Shown in pieces: positions 19,243 through 27,454 of a DNA stretch of 64,000 nt. The first letter of the stretch is position 1; every line of letters starts with the position of its first letter. The stretch covers positions 1,059,501 through 1,123,500 of the forward strand of contig NZ_CP090095.1 of the NCBI RefSeq assembly GCF_021391675.1, read 5' to 3'. The notes under the pieces are model-generated. The model saw only the letters and a program-made list of their open reading frames with translations, made no database searches and was not told the origin of the DNA. The translations under genes and the position numbers were made by a program. The stretch is from Neorhizobium galegae (GTDB lineage: Bacteria > Pseudomonadota > Alphaproteobacteria > Rhizobiales > Rhizobiaceae).

Positions 19243-19274
19243 GTATCCGCCCCTTTGAAACTGACGGACGTTCC

Positions 19275-20342
19275 ATGCGCCTCTACGACTGCGATCATTG
19301 CGGCCAGACCATCCATTTCGACAATCGCGCCTGCGTCAACTGCGGCCATCGGCTGGCATTCGTCCCGGAGCATTTGGCCATGCATGCGCTCGCGCAGGAT
19401 GAAGGGGAGGGAACATGGCATCTCGTCGCCCGGCCGGACTATAAGGTACGCCACTGCGCCAATGCCGCGATGGACATCTGCAACTGGACGGTCAGCGCAG
19501 ACGACCCGCATCCCTTCTGCCCTGCCTGCCGGCATAACCGACTGGTTCCGGACGCCTCGACCGAGGTCGGCCTCAGCCAGTGGCGGCGGATCAGCCAGGC
19601 GCAGCGGCATCTCTTCTACTCGCTGATGCGCTGGAACCTGCCGCACACCAATCGCGACGAGGATCCGCAGGGCGGCCTCGTTTTCGATTTCCTGATCGAC
19701 GAAATTCAGCCGGACGGCACCATCGTGCCGGCCATGACCGGCCACGAGGACGGCCTGATCGCAATCCGCGCCGCCGAGGCCGACGACGCGACCCGCGAGC
19801 AGGTGCGTGTCTCGATGAATGAGCCCTACCGCACCATGCTCGGGCATTTTCGCCATGAAACAGGCCACTATATCTGGGACAAGCTGGTGCGCGACGGCGG
19901 CAGGCTGGACGAATTCCGCGCCATCTTCGGCGACGAGACGATCGATTACGGCGCGGCGCTGCAGAGAAATTACGTGCAGGGCCCGCCGCCCGGCTGGCAG
20001 GATTTCTACATCAGCACCTATGCCAGCACCCATCCTTGGGAAGATTTCGCCGAGTGCTTCGCCCACTATCTGCATATCGTCGACACGCTGGAGACCGCCC
20101 GCGCCTATGGCATGGTGATCGAACCGCGCGGCCATGCGGAAATGGCGGCTGAAGTGGCTTTCAACCCTTATGCGGCGCGTGATGCGGAACAGCTCATCTC
20201 GGCCTGGGTGCCGTTCAGCATGGCGCTCAACAGCATCCACCGCTCGATGGGCCAGCCGGATCTCTATCCCTTCGTCCTCTCGCAGGCCGTCATGGTCAAG
20301 CTGGAATATATTCACCGGCTTATCCAGGCGCAGAGGGGATAA
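19275..20342 (+). CDS. putative zinc-binding metallopeptidase
   Basis: 355 aa. The N-terminus is a zinc-ribbon-like segment with CDHCGQT and CVNCGH (about residues 5-26) and a further CPACRHN near 90. The catalytic-type HETGHY (HExxH, about residue 194) sits in the middle, followed by a histidine/acid segment HPWEDFAECFAHY typical of this putative metallopeptidase family. Soluble; substrate unknown. The start at 19275 follows the terminator of the upstream gene. Confidence 0.82.
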   Translation: MRLYDCDHCGQTIHFDNRACVNCGHRLAFVPEHLAMHALAQDEGEGTWHLVARPDYKVRHCANAAMDICNWTVSADDPHPFCPACRHNRLVPDASTEVGLSQWRRISQAQRHLFYSLMRWNLPHTNRDEDPQGGLVFDFLIDEIQPDGTIVPAMTGHEDGLIAIRAAEADDATREQVRVSMNEPYRTMLGHFRHETGHYIWDKLVRDGGRLDEFRAIFGDETIDYGAALQRNYVQGPPPGWQDFYISTYASTHPWEDFAECFAHYLHIVDTLETARAYGMVIEPRGHAEMAAEVAFNPYAARDAEQLISAWVPFSMALNSIHRSMGQPDLYPFVLSQAVMVKLEYIHRLIQAQRG

Positions 20343-20352
20343 ACTCCCCGCC

Positions 20353-20424
20353 CCAAAAAGAAAACCCGCCTTTCGGTGGATCGAAAGGCGGGAAGTAGTT
20401 TATGGGGCGCATTCAGAGACCCCT
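20353..20424 (-). ncRNA. small RNA resembling mmgR (alpha-r8/suhB family)
   Basis: About 72 nt on the minus strand. A sigma70-like promoter is visible: -35 TTGACG (20452-20457), 17-bp spacer, -10 CCTAAT (20429-20434), giving a start near 20423-20424. The RNA would begin with a small GGGG...CCCC hairpin, then an unpaired segment (ATAAACTACTTC), then a perfect 11-base stem CCCGCCTTTCG / CGAAAGGCGGG (20366-20393) and a T-rich tail. Two hairpins with that linker and this length match what I recall of the rhizobial mmgR RNA, which limits polyhydroxybutyrate granule build-up. The promoter and terminator are seen; the family name is from memory. Confidence 0.65.
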
Positions 20425-20519
20425 GGGAATTAGGGGGCAAGATCACGATTTCGTCAACTCCAAAACATGCATTTTCATATTTTAATGGGCGCTACTCTGC
20501 GTTGAAGTTGCTCCAATGG

Positions 20520-20547
20520 GGCTGTATTCCTGAGCGGGAATACAGCC
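20520..20547. repeat. perfect 11-bp inverted repeat
   Basis: GGCTGTATTCC / GGAATACAGCC with a six-base loop, between the acyl-CoA dehydrogenase stop and the small RNA promoter. It has no T-tract next to the stem on the minus strand. On the plus strand TGGTTTTTGG follows a few bases later. It may be the 3' hairpin of the dehydrogenase mRNA or a regulatory site for the small RNA. Confidence 0.55.
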
Positions 20548-20588
20548 TATGCTGGTTTTTGGACATCGCCACCTCAAGCTTTTGTCTC

Positions 20589-21743
20589 TCAAAAGGTCCT
20601 GAGCGTATCGAGACCCAGGGCGATGCGGCCGGAAAATTCCTGCTGCGGTCCTGTTCTCATGGGGTGATAACGGGCGCCCTGAATGTCGCGGAACCGGCGT
20701 TCGAGGCCCTTGTCCCGGTAGAAAGCTGCGCCGCCCGCTGTCTCCATGGCGAGTTCCGTCGCGGCGATCGCGTGACGGGCGACCAGCGAGCGGCCGATCA
20801 TGATCTCGTTGGTCGTGGCCGGCGAAGGTTCGCCGCGTTCGGCCACGGCAATCATGGCGGCAAGGGCATATTGCGCGGCCCTGAGTTCGGTCTCCATCCG
20901 TCCGGCAAGCTCGATCACATGGGCGTCCGGCTCCTTCCGCTTCGCCATCTCGAGCGCAATATCGCGGGCGCTTTCGGCAACGCCGAGATAGGCGGAATAG
21001 ATCAGCGGGAAGGCGATCATCGAGATGATGTGGAACAGCATGTGCCATTCGCCCTGGTTGCGCTTCAGCGCGACCGCCTCTTCCGGCACCACATGGCCCT
21101 CGATCATCACGTCGTTCGAGCCCGTGCCGCGCATTCCCATCACCTTCCAGGTGTCGAGAACTTTGATATGCGGCGACTTCATCGGCAGGCCGAAATGCAG
21201 GACCTTCGGTCCATCCGGTTCGTCGAGCACCGCGCCGGTCATCAGGATGTCGCCGATCGGCGAACCGGAGGTGAAGATCTTGCGTCCGGTGATCCGGTAA
21301 CCGCCATCGACCTTCTCGGCCTTGCCCGATCCTTCGATCCAGTCCGATCCGCCGCTCGAAAGCAGGATGATCCGCTCTGCCGCCACGCGTTTGAGAAGCG
21401 GCATCACCGGTGCCGCCTTCTGATGTGTCCAGCGCCAGGCGGGGATCGCCACCTGATGCGTGTGCATCGAAAAGGCGAGCGCCGTCGATCCGCAATGATG
21501 CGCGAGCTCCCGGATCATGTCGCAGAGTTCGCGAACCTCAGCGCCGCCGCCGCCGAGATCGGCGGGAACGCCAGCCTCGATCAGGCCGGAATGGCGCAGG
21601 TCGCGATAATTGTCGGCGACGAAGGCATCGCCGTCATCGGCCTCGGCGGCGCGTGCGGCAAAGGCCGGCCCGAGCAATCTGGCAATGCCGATCGCATTCG
21701 AACGGACTGTGTGGGCGGGTTTGAATTCGGTTGCTGCGGTCAT
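20589..21743 (-). CDS. acyl-CoA dehydrogenase family protein
   Basis: 384 aa flavoprotein of the acyl-CoA dehydrogenase fold. It oxidises acyl-CoA thioesters or a related substrate. The middle domain shows KVDGGYRITGRKIFTSGS and WKVMGMRGTGSNDV, and the C-terminal helical domain has the FYRDKGLERRFRDIQGARYHP segment of the family (the FAD/tetramer contact region). The exact substrate is unclear; homologs range from short-chain dehydrogenases to monooxygenase-like DszC relatives. Probably monocistronic. Confidence 0.85.
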   Translation of the reverse strand: MTAATEFKPAHTVRSNAIGIARLLGPAFAARAAEADDGDAFVADNYRDLRHSGLIEAGVPADLGGGGAEVRELCDMIRELAHHCGSTALAFSMHTHQVAIPAWRWTHQKAAPVMPLLKRVAAERIILLSSGGSDWIEGSGKAEKVDGGYRITGRKIFTSGSPIGDILMTGAVLDEPDGPKVLHFGLPMKSPHIKVLDTWKVMGMRGTGSNDVMIEGHVVPEEAVALKRNQGEWHMLFHIISMIAFPLIYSAYLGVAESARDIALEMAKRKEPDAHVIELAGRMETELRAAQYALAAMIAVAERGEPSPATTNEIMIGRSLVARHAIAATELAMETAGGAAFYRDKGLERRFRDIQGARYHPMRTGPQQEFSGRIALGLDTLRTF

Positions 21744-21946
21744 GTTTTTCTCCTCCCATTTGTCGAGAATGGGCGGAGTGTTGGCCGCTCGGCGAGCGGC
21801 CGCAAGTACAGGAAATGGACTAGCCCCTGCCGGACGTGGATCGCCGACACCGCGGCGCCGAGGATGATCGGGGCCGTGCCAGTCACTCGGGGCCCTTGAT
21901 CATGCATCGGAAAGCGGATCGATCCGCGCCGTTTCGAGGCGCTTTT

Positions 21947-22390
21947 TCAGGCGCTCTTCGGCTTCTTTCGGGAGCGGGCGGGGCGGGCGGCATTCAGCGC
22001 CACGGCGCCGCGAACAAGTGCCTTCAGCGCCTCCTCATCGATCTTGTCGCCCTCGTGAAGATCGATGGCACGCCTGGTATTTCCGTCGAGGCTGGAGTTG
22101 AAGAGGCCGGAAGGATCTTCCAGCGAAGCCCCTTTGGCAAAGGTCAGTTTCACGGCTGCCTTATAGGTCTCGCCGGTGCAGATGATCCCGTCGCGCTCCC
22201 AGACCGGGACCCCTCGCCACTTCCATTCCTCGACCACGTCGGGCGCTGCCTGCTTGATCAGGAACCGCACCCGGGCGAGCGTCTCGCCCCGCCAGTCGCC
22301 CAGTTCGCGGATCCTCGCATCGATCAACTGCGCCGGAGAGGGGTCTTCGTCCGCCGAAATGCTTTTCATGGTTGCCGTCGCTTTCTTCAT
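21947..22390 (-). CDS. DUF1801 domain protein
   Basis: 147 aa, DUF1801 (YdhG-like) fold. IDARIRELGDWRGETLARVR, the VEEWKWRGVPVWERDG core, and the KLTFAKGASLEDP strand match this family, some members of which resemble iron-chaperone frataxin folds. Basic C-terminus (RSRKKPKSA). Function unknown. It lies 21 bp after a second DUF1801 gene on the same strand. Confidence 0.8.
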   Translation of the reverse strand: MKKATATMKSISADEDPSPAQLIDARIRELGDWRGETLARVRFLIKQAAPDVVEEWKWRGVPVWERDGIICTGETYKAAVKLTFAKGASLEDPSGLFNSSLDGNTRRAIDLHEGDKIDEEALKALVRGAVALNAARPARSRKKPKSA

Positions 22391-22411
22391 GCTGTCGCCG
22401 TTCGCCCGTCG

Positions 22412-22879
22412 CTACATCCGTTCGCCGGGCAATTGGCTGGCCTGTTTCACCCAATCTGCGAGCTGTGTTTCGTCGAGTTCCTCTCCCTCATGGATATGGA
22501 AGTAGCGCGTCTGCGGCGTTTTGGACGTGCCGGGAGGGACTGGATTGAGCGAGGTGCCGCGGAAGAAGGCCAGCTTGATGTAGTTCGTGAAGCAATGGAC
22601 GCTGAGGAACCAGCCATCGCCCTCGATGCCGTAGAGCGGCGAGTTCCATTTGACCGCCTTGTAGACGTTGGGGACGGTGCTGGTGACGAGTGCGTCGAGC
22701 CGGCGCCCGACATCGCTTTTCCAGCCCGGCATGGCCGCGATATAGGCCTGCACGGGTGCGTCGCCATAACCCTTGGCGATCTGCGGGTTGCCGCCCGAAA
22801 GGAGAGCCGGCTCCGCAGCGACGCGGCTGGCGGGTGTCGGCTTGGCAGCCCCGGATTTCCCGGACGTCTTTTCAGCCAT
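22412..22879 (-). CDS. DUF1801 domain protein
   Basis: 155 aa. A variable N-terminal part (about 40 residues) precedes the DUF1801 core: VQAYIAAMPGWKSDVGRRLD, AVKWNSPLYGIEGDGWF, NYIKLAFFRGTSLNP and HIHEGEELDE. It is distantly related to the gene downstream, so the pair may be an old duplication. Starts at the ATG 22879; a longer frame upstream has no family character. Function unknown. Confidence 0.8.
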   Translation of the reverse strand: MAEKTSGKSGAAKPTPASRVAAEPALLSGGNPQIAKGYGDAPVQAYIAAMPGWKSDVGRRLDALVTSTVPNVYKAVKWNSPLYGIEGDGWFLSVHCFTNYIKLAFFRGTSLNPVPPGTSKTPQTRYFHIHEGEELDETQLADWVKQASQLPGERM

Positions 22880-22884
22880 TCTGT

Positions 22885-23028
22885 TCACTCCTGTCCGCCG
22901 GTCCGTTGCCCGCGGCGCCAGGACGTGGCGTATGGCAGCGCGAACAGATAAAGACCGCTGAACAATAGCAGGAACAGCGGGAGTAGTGGAGAGTAGACCA
23001 CCCACAAGGGCGGTTCCCCAAGGCTCAT
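22885..23028 (-). CDS. possible small membrane protein
   Basis: 47 aa from an ATG at 23028 (a longer open frame reaches 23127). One strongly hydrophobic segment, about WVVYSPLLPLFLLLFSGLYLF, is followed by a basic tail (SWRRGQRTGGQE). It ends six bases before the DUF1801 start. No clear ribosome-binding site and no family I recognise, so it is only a candidate. Confidence 0.3.
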   Translation of the reverse strand: MSLGEPPLWVVYSPLLPLFLLLFSGLYLFALPYATSWRRGQRTGGQE

Positions 23029-23192
23029 GGCGACGAAATTGGCAATGGCGATCACCTCGGTGGTTATGCATCGCGCGGTGTCGTTATGCTCGGGCCGGGG
23101 GGCTACGGCATGCAACCCGTAGCCCATAAAGCGGACTTGGTCGGTTTCCGGAACGGGATTACTCTGCCTCGGGGCATACCGAGGAGGTGGCG

Positions 23193-23897
23193 ATGTTGGA
23201 AGTGACCGCGAGCTACGGCCAGTTCTGCCCGGTGGCGATGGCGGCTGAGATATTCTGCACCCGCTGGACGCCGCTCGTGCTCCGCGAACTTCTGTGCGGC
23301 AGCTGCCGTTTCAACGACCTCCGGCGCGGCGTGCCACGCATGTCGCCGACCCTGCTTTCGAAACGGCTGAAGGAGCTGGTCCAGGCCGGCATCGTCGAAA
23401 ACCGCAAGGCCGCCGATGGGGTGATGGAATATCACCTGACGCCGGCCGGCGAAGATTTGCGCGAGGTGGTGATGACCCTCGGCTTCTGGGGCCAGCATTG
23501 GGTCGAGACCCAGCATTCGCTTCAGAAACTCGATCCGTCGCTGCTGATGTGGGACATGCGCCGCCACCTCGATCCGACCCCGATGCCTCCGCGGCGTTGC
23601 ACGGTCCTCTTTCTCTTTCCCGATCGGCCGGCGGCCCAGCAGCGCTACTGGCTGGTCGTCGACGGCCGCGATGTCGATGTCTGCTCGACCGATCCCGGCT
23701 TCGAGATCGACCTCTACGTGACCAGTGCGCTCCGGACGATGACCGCCATCTGGATGGGCATTGCGACGGTGCGGGCCGAAATGGCGCAGGGAAGGCTGGA
23801 GCTGGACGGCGATCCGGAAATGGCGAGCTCGATGCAGCAATGGCTGGGCCTCAGCCCCTTCGCTCGCGAGCGTCCGAGAGCGGGCAAGGCCGCTTGA
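23193..23897 (+). CDS. HxlR family transcriptional regulator with C-terminal extension
   Basis: 234 aa. The winged-helix HxlR domain occupies residues 8-100: CPVAMAAEIFCTRWTPLVLRELL, the recognition segment MSPTLLSKRLKEL and the wing AADGVMEYHLTPAGE. The C-terminal half (about residues 120-215) looks like an SCP2-type sterol/ligand-binding domain, which is common in long HxlR proteins. The start is the ATG 23193, with GAGGAGG five bases upstream. No obvious target; the convergent neighbour encodes an EAL protein. Confidence 0.85.
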   Translation: MLEVTASYGQFCPVAMAAEIFCTRWTPLVLRELLCGSCRFNDLRRGVPRMSPTLLSKRLKELVQAGIVENRKAADGVMEYHLTPAGEDLREVVMTLGFWGQHWVETQHSLQKLDPSLLMWDMRRHLDPTPMPPRRCTVLFLFPDRPAAQQRYWLVVDGRDVDVCSTDPGFEIDLYVTSALRTMTAIWMGIATVRAEMAQGRLELDGDPEMASSMQQWLGLSPFARERPRAGKAA

Positions 23898-23903
23898 GGA
23901 AGT

Positions 23904-26816
23904 CTACGCCCGCTTGGTCAACGGGAAGCGCTCTTTCAGAAGACGGAGCACGGCGTCTGCCGGGGCAGGCGGGCCGAACAGATAGCTCTGGCCAAAATGG
24001 CAGCCCATCTTTGCAAGCTCCGCCGCATCCTCGTCGGTCTCGACGCCCTCCGCCACCACGGTCATTTCCAGCGCACGGGCCATGGCGATCACGGAACGCA
24101 GCAGGACTGCCCGTTTTTCCGTTGCGTTGCGGACCAGCGCCTTGTCGAGCTTGATCGTGTCGAACGGGAACTGCGTAAGGTAGGCGAGCGACGAATAGCC
24201 GGTGCCGAAGTCGTCGAGCGCCAGGCTGAGGCCGGTTTGCTTGAGTTTGCCGAGCACCAGCCGCGCTTGTTCCGGGTTCTCCATCATCAGCGATTCGGTG
24301 AGTTCGAGCTTCAGCTGGCCCGGATTGACCTGGGTCTTCTGCAATAGCGCGCGCACATCGTTGTAGAGATCGGCGTTGAGAAGCTGTGCGCTCGACAGGT
24401 TGACCGACACGAACACCGGCAGGTTGCCGGTCTGGCCCTGCCAGACCATCAGGTCCGAGGCGGCCCGGTCGATGGCGAACAGGCCGAGCGGGCCGATCAG
24501 GTCCGACATTTCGGCGATCGGGATGAACTCCGAGGGCGGGATGCTGCCGCGCTTGGGATGATCCCAGCGCATCAGCGCCTCGAAACCGGCAATCTCGCCG
24601 TCCTTTAGGCTGATGATCGGCTGATAGGCAAGAAACAGTTCCTTGCGTTCGATCGCGCGGCGAAGATCGGTCTCGATCTGCAGTTTGTCGGCGCCGGCGG
24701 CCCGGAAGGCGGGGCGGAAGGGCTCGACGCGGTTGCCACCGGAGCGTTTCGCCCGGTACATGGCAAGTTCCGCGTCGGCCAGCATGCCGGACGCACTTTC
24801 CTGCTGGTCGACCCACGAAGAGAGGCCGATCGAGGCAGTCAGGATGATCTCGCGGCTGGCGAAGTTGATCGGCACCATGATCGCCTTGGAGACCGCATCG
24901 GCGAAGTCCGCCACCTTGGCCGGGTCGCGCTCGGAGACGAGGATCAGTCCGAACTGGTCGCCGGCAAGCCGCGCCAGCGTGTCCTGCGGCTTCAGAAGCC
25001 GGCGCAGGCGGCGGGTCAGCGCGATCAGGATATTGTCGCCGGCCGCGATGCCGAGCGAGTCGTTGACCTGCTTGTAGCGGTCGATGTCGATCGCCATGAC
25101 GGTCGGCCGCAGGGTATCGCCGCCGGGCGCCAGCGTCAGCACCGATTGCAGCCGGTCGAGGAAGACCTGGCGGTTCGGCAGGCCGGTCAGGTTGTCGTGC
25201 ATTGCGTCCTGGAGCAGCCGTTCGACGGAATTCTTCTGCTCGGTCACATCGATGATCGTGCCGACGCAGCGGATGATTTCGCCGTTCGAGCCGAGCACCG
25301 GCCGGGCGCGGATCTGCAGCCAGTGGAAATGCCCGTCCTCGGCGCGGATGCGGAATTCGTGGTTCAGGCGGCCGCGGCGATGTTCGAGCAGAACGTCCAG
25401 CGTGGCGCGAAAACGGTCGCGGTCGTCGGGGTGGAGGCGTGGCACCCAGTTGCGCACCGGCCCGTGCATGGCGCCGATATCGAGCCCGAGGCGGGTCGAG
25501 ATGTCGGGCGTGGTGACGACGCGGTCGCGGGCCACGTCCCAGTCCCAGACGGTGTCGCCGCTGCCGGTCAGCGCCAGCGATTGCCGTTCGAGGTCGGAGA
25601 ACAGGCCTTGCTGGTAGGCGCCGCCGGCAAAGGCGTGCTGCATGACCGTGAAGCCGATCAGAAGCACGATCAGAACCAGACCGCCGCCAAGCGCCGGCTG
25701 GATGATGTCGTTGTCGAGCTTGCCGGTCACCGTCAGCCAGCCCGCGAACAGCCAGACCAGGATCAGCGCCCAGGTCGGCACCAGCAGGATCGCCCGATCG
25801 TAGCGGTTGAAGCCGAGATAGATGATCAACAGGATGCCGACGGTGCCGGTCAGTGCGAACGAAAGGCGGGCGATGCCCGACGCGACCGACGGATCGTAGA
25901 TCGCCACGCCGCCGAGCAGCACCAGGCCGACCACCCAGGCAAGCGTCGCGTAACCGAGATGCACGTGCCAGCGGTTGAGGTTGAGATAGGTGAACAAGAA
26001 GATCACCAGCGACGAAGCGAGCGCCACTTCCGCCGCCGCGCGCCAGATGCGCTGGTCGCCCGATGTGACGGTGATCAGCTTGTCGAGGAAACCGAAGTCG
26101 ACGCAGATATAGGCGAGCACCGCCCAGGCAAGCGCTGCCGCCGCCGGCAGCATCGAGGTGCCCTTGACGACGAAGAGAATGGTCAGGAACACCGCCAGAA
26201 GGCCTGCAATTCCAAGCACGATGCCGCGATAGAGCGTGAACGAGTTGACCGTGTCCTTGTAGGCGTCCGGCTGCCAGAGATAGATCTGCGGCAGCGACGG
26301 CGTCGCCAGTTCCGCGACGAAGGTGATCGTCGAACCGGGGTTCAGCGTGATGCGGAATACGTCGGCATCCGGGCTCGATATCCGGTCGAGTGCAAAACCT
26401 TCCGAGGGCGTGATCGAGATGATGCGTTGCGAGCCGAGGTCCGGCCAGAACATTTTCGAATTGGCGAGCCGGAAATGCGGTGCGACGATCACCCGTTCGA
26501 GCTGTTCTTCGGAGACGTTGGAAAGCGCAAAGACCGCCCAGTCGCCCTGGTGGCCGGGCGAGCTTGCGCGCACCTCGATGCGGCGGCGGATGCCGTCCGC
26601 GGCAGCGGCGGTCGAGACCTGGAAGGCCTCGCCCTGGTTGACGTAGATATCGGTGGTTCTCGTGAGGTCGAGCGCCGTGTCGTCTCGCGAAATCTTGACC
26701 GGCTCCGCGGCGCGCACACCCGGCGCAGCCGTCAGGACCATGGCGGCGGCGAGGAGGGCGATGATTGCCGGAAAAAAGCGGATCAATGACGCAAGACGCA
26801 AGGCTGAGGCGTTCAT
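23904..26816 (-). CDS. 7TM-GGDEF-EAL protein, probable c-di-GMP phosphodiesterase
   Basis: 970 aa. Signal peptide (about residues 1-36), a periplasmic sensory domain (about 37-190), seven membrane helices (about 195-400), a PAS domain (about 415-535), a GGDEF domain and an EAL domain. The GGDEF signature is replaced by AGDQF (618-622), so cyclase activity is unlikely. The EAL core is intact: EAL at 746-748, VNLSS, ELTES, DDFGTGYSS, KLDK and AEGVET. It therefore probably degrades c-di-GMP in response to a periplasmic or membrane signal. Its start overlaps the rimJ-like stop (ATGA), so both are in the thrC-M16 peptidase transcript. Confidence 0.92.
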   Translation of the reverse strand: MNASALRLASLIRFFPAIIALLAAAMVLTAAPGVRAAEPVKISRDDTALDLTRTTDIYVNQGEAFQVSTAAAADGIRRRIEVRASSPGHQGDWAVFALSNVSEEQLERVIVAPHFRLANSKMFWPDLGSQRIISITPSEGFALDRISSPDADVFRITLNPGSTITFVAELATPSLPQIYLWQPDAYKDTVNSFTLYRGIVLGIAGLLAVFLTILFVVKGTSMLPAAAALAWAVLAYICVDFGFLDKLITVTSGDQRIWRAAAEVALASSLVIFLFTYLNLNRWHVHLGYATLAWVVGLVLLGGVAIYDPSVASGIARLSFALTGTVGILLIIYLGFNRYDRAILLVPTWALILVWLFAGWLTVTGKLDNDIIQPALGGGLVLIVLLIGFTVMQHAFAGGAYQQGLFSDLERQSLALTGSGDTVWDWDVARDRVVTTPDISTRLGLDIGAMHGPVRNWVPRLHPDDRDRFRATLDVLLEHRRGRLNHEFRIRAEDGHFHWLQIRARPVLGSNGEIIRCVGTIIDVTEQKNSVERLLQDAMHDNLTGLPNRQVFLDRLQSVLTLAPGGDTLRPTVMAIDIDRYKQVNDSLGIAAGDNILIALTRRLRRLLKPQDTLARLAGDQFGLILVSERDPAKVADFADAVSKAIMVPINFASREIILTASIGLSSWVDQQESASGMLADAELAMYRAKRSGGNRVEPFRPAFRAAGADKLQIETDLRRAIERKELFLAYQPIISLKDGEIAGFEALMRWDHPKRGSIPPSEFIPIAEMSDLIGPLGLFAIDRAASDLMVWQGQTGNLPVFVSVNLSSAQLLNADLYNDVRALLQKTQVNPGQLKLELTESLMMENPEQARLVLGKLKQTGLSLALDDFGTGYSSLAYLTQFPFDTIKLDKALVRNATEKRAVLLRSVIAMARALEMTVVAEGVETDEDAAELAKMGCHFGQSYLFGPPAPADAVLRLLKERFPLTKRA

Positions 26817-27424
26817 GGCTTCAGCATCTTCCCGAACTCACCGTCTTCCGGCAGACGGGAAAACATCAGGTGGTCGCGCCATTCGCCATTGATTTTGAGA
26901 TACTTGCGCAAAAGACCTTCCTGCTCGAAACCAGCCTTTTCCAAAAGCCGGACACTTTTCCAGTTCTCCGGAATACAGGCTGCCTCGATCCGGTGCAACT
27001 GAAGTCCGCCGTAGATATACGGGATAGCCACCTTCAATGCGGCCAACATGTGGCCTTGGCCGGAATGTTTCTCGCCCATCCAGTAGCCGACCATGCAGCT
27101 CTGCGCCGCACCCCGCCGGATATAGCCGATGGTCAGGCCGCCGAGCAGCACCTGGTCGTCGCGGCGGAAGAGAAGCAGCGGCACGGCAAGGCCGGACGCA
27201 TATTCCTGGCCGCTTCTGACGACGCGCAGGCGGAACGCCCCTTCGGTCAGCTCGTCCGGCCGCCAGATCGGCTCCCAGGGCTGCAGGAAAGGCCGGCTTT
27301 CCGAGCGTAGCCGCTGCCATTGTTTGTAGTCGGAATAACGGGGAAGCCGGAGCAGGTGGTTTTCGCCATAAAGCTCTGGTGTGTCCGGCTGTCGCGACAG
27401 GAACCGAAACACCGATTTGGTCAT
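26813..27424 (-). CDS. RimJ-like GNAT N-acetyltransferase
   Basis: 203 aa GNAT protein related to RimJ/RimL, which acetylate ribosomal protein N-termini. Evidence: LRLPRYSDYKQWQRLR opening, the pyrophosphate-binding loop GYWMGEKHSGQGHM (Q/RxxGxG/A type), and HRIEAACIPENWKSVRLLEKAGF, the classic RimJ C-terminal motif. It lies 30 bp after the M16 peptidase gene and overlaps the EAL gene by four bases. Confidence 0.87.
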   Translation of the reverse strand: MTKSVFRFLSRQPDTPELYGENHLLRLPRYSDYKQWQRLRSESRPFLQPWEPIWRPDELTEGAFRLRVVRSGQEYASGLAVPLLLFRRDDQVLLGGLTIGYIRRGAAQSCMVGYWMGEKHSGQGHMLAALKVAIPYIYGGLQLHRIEAACIPENWKSVRLLEKAGFEQEGLLRKYLKINGEWRDHLMFSRLPEDGEFGKMLKP

Positions 27425-27454
27425 GCTAGTGCTGCTCCGGGCAGGGCGGCCGGT

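Noticed and set aside
21914..21927. GCGGATCGATCCGC palindrome near a DUF1801 stop
   Set aside because: Perfect but simple 14-bp GC-rich palindrome with no loop or T-tract; could be chance in this base composition.
25146..26789. Long plus-strand frame opposite the EAL gene
   Set aside because: Antisense shadow of a well-supported 970-aa protein; no ribosome-binding site or motif.
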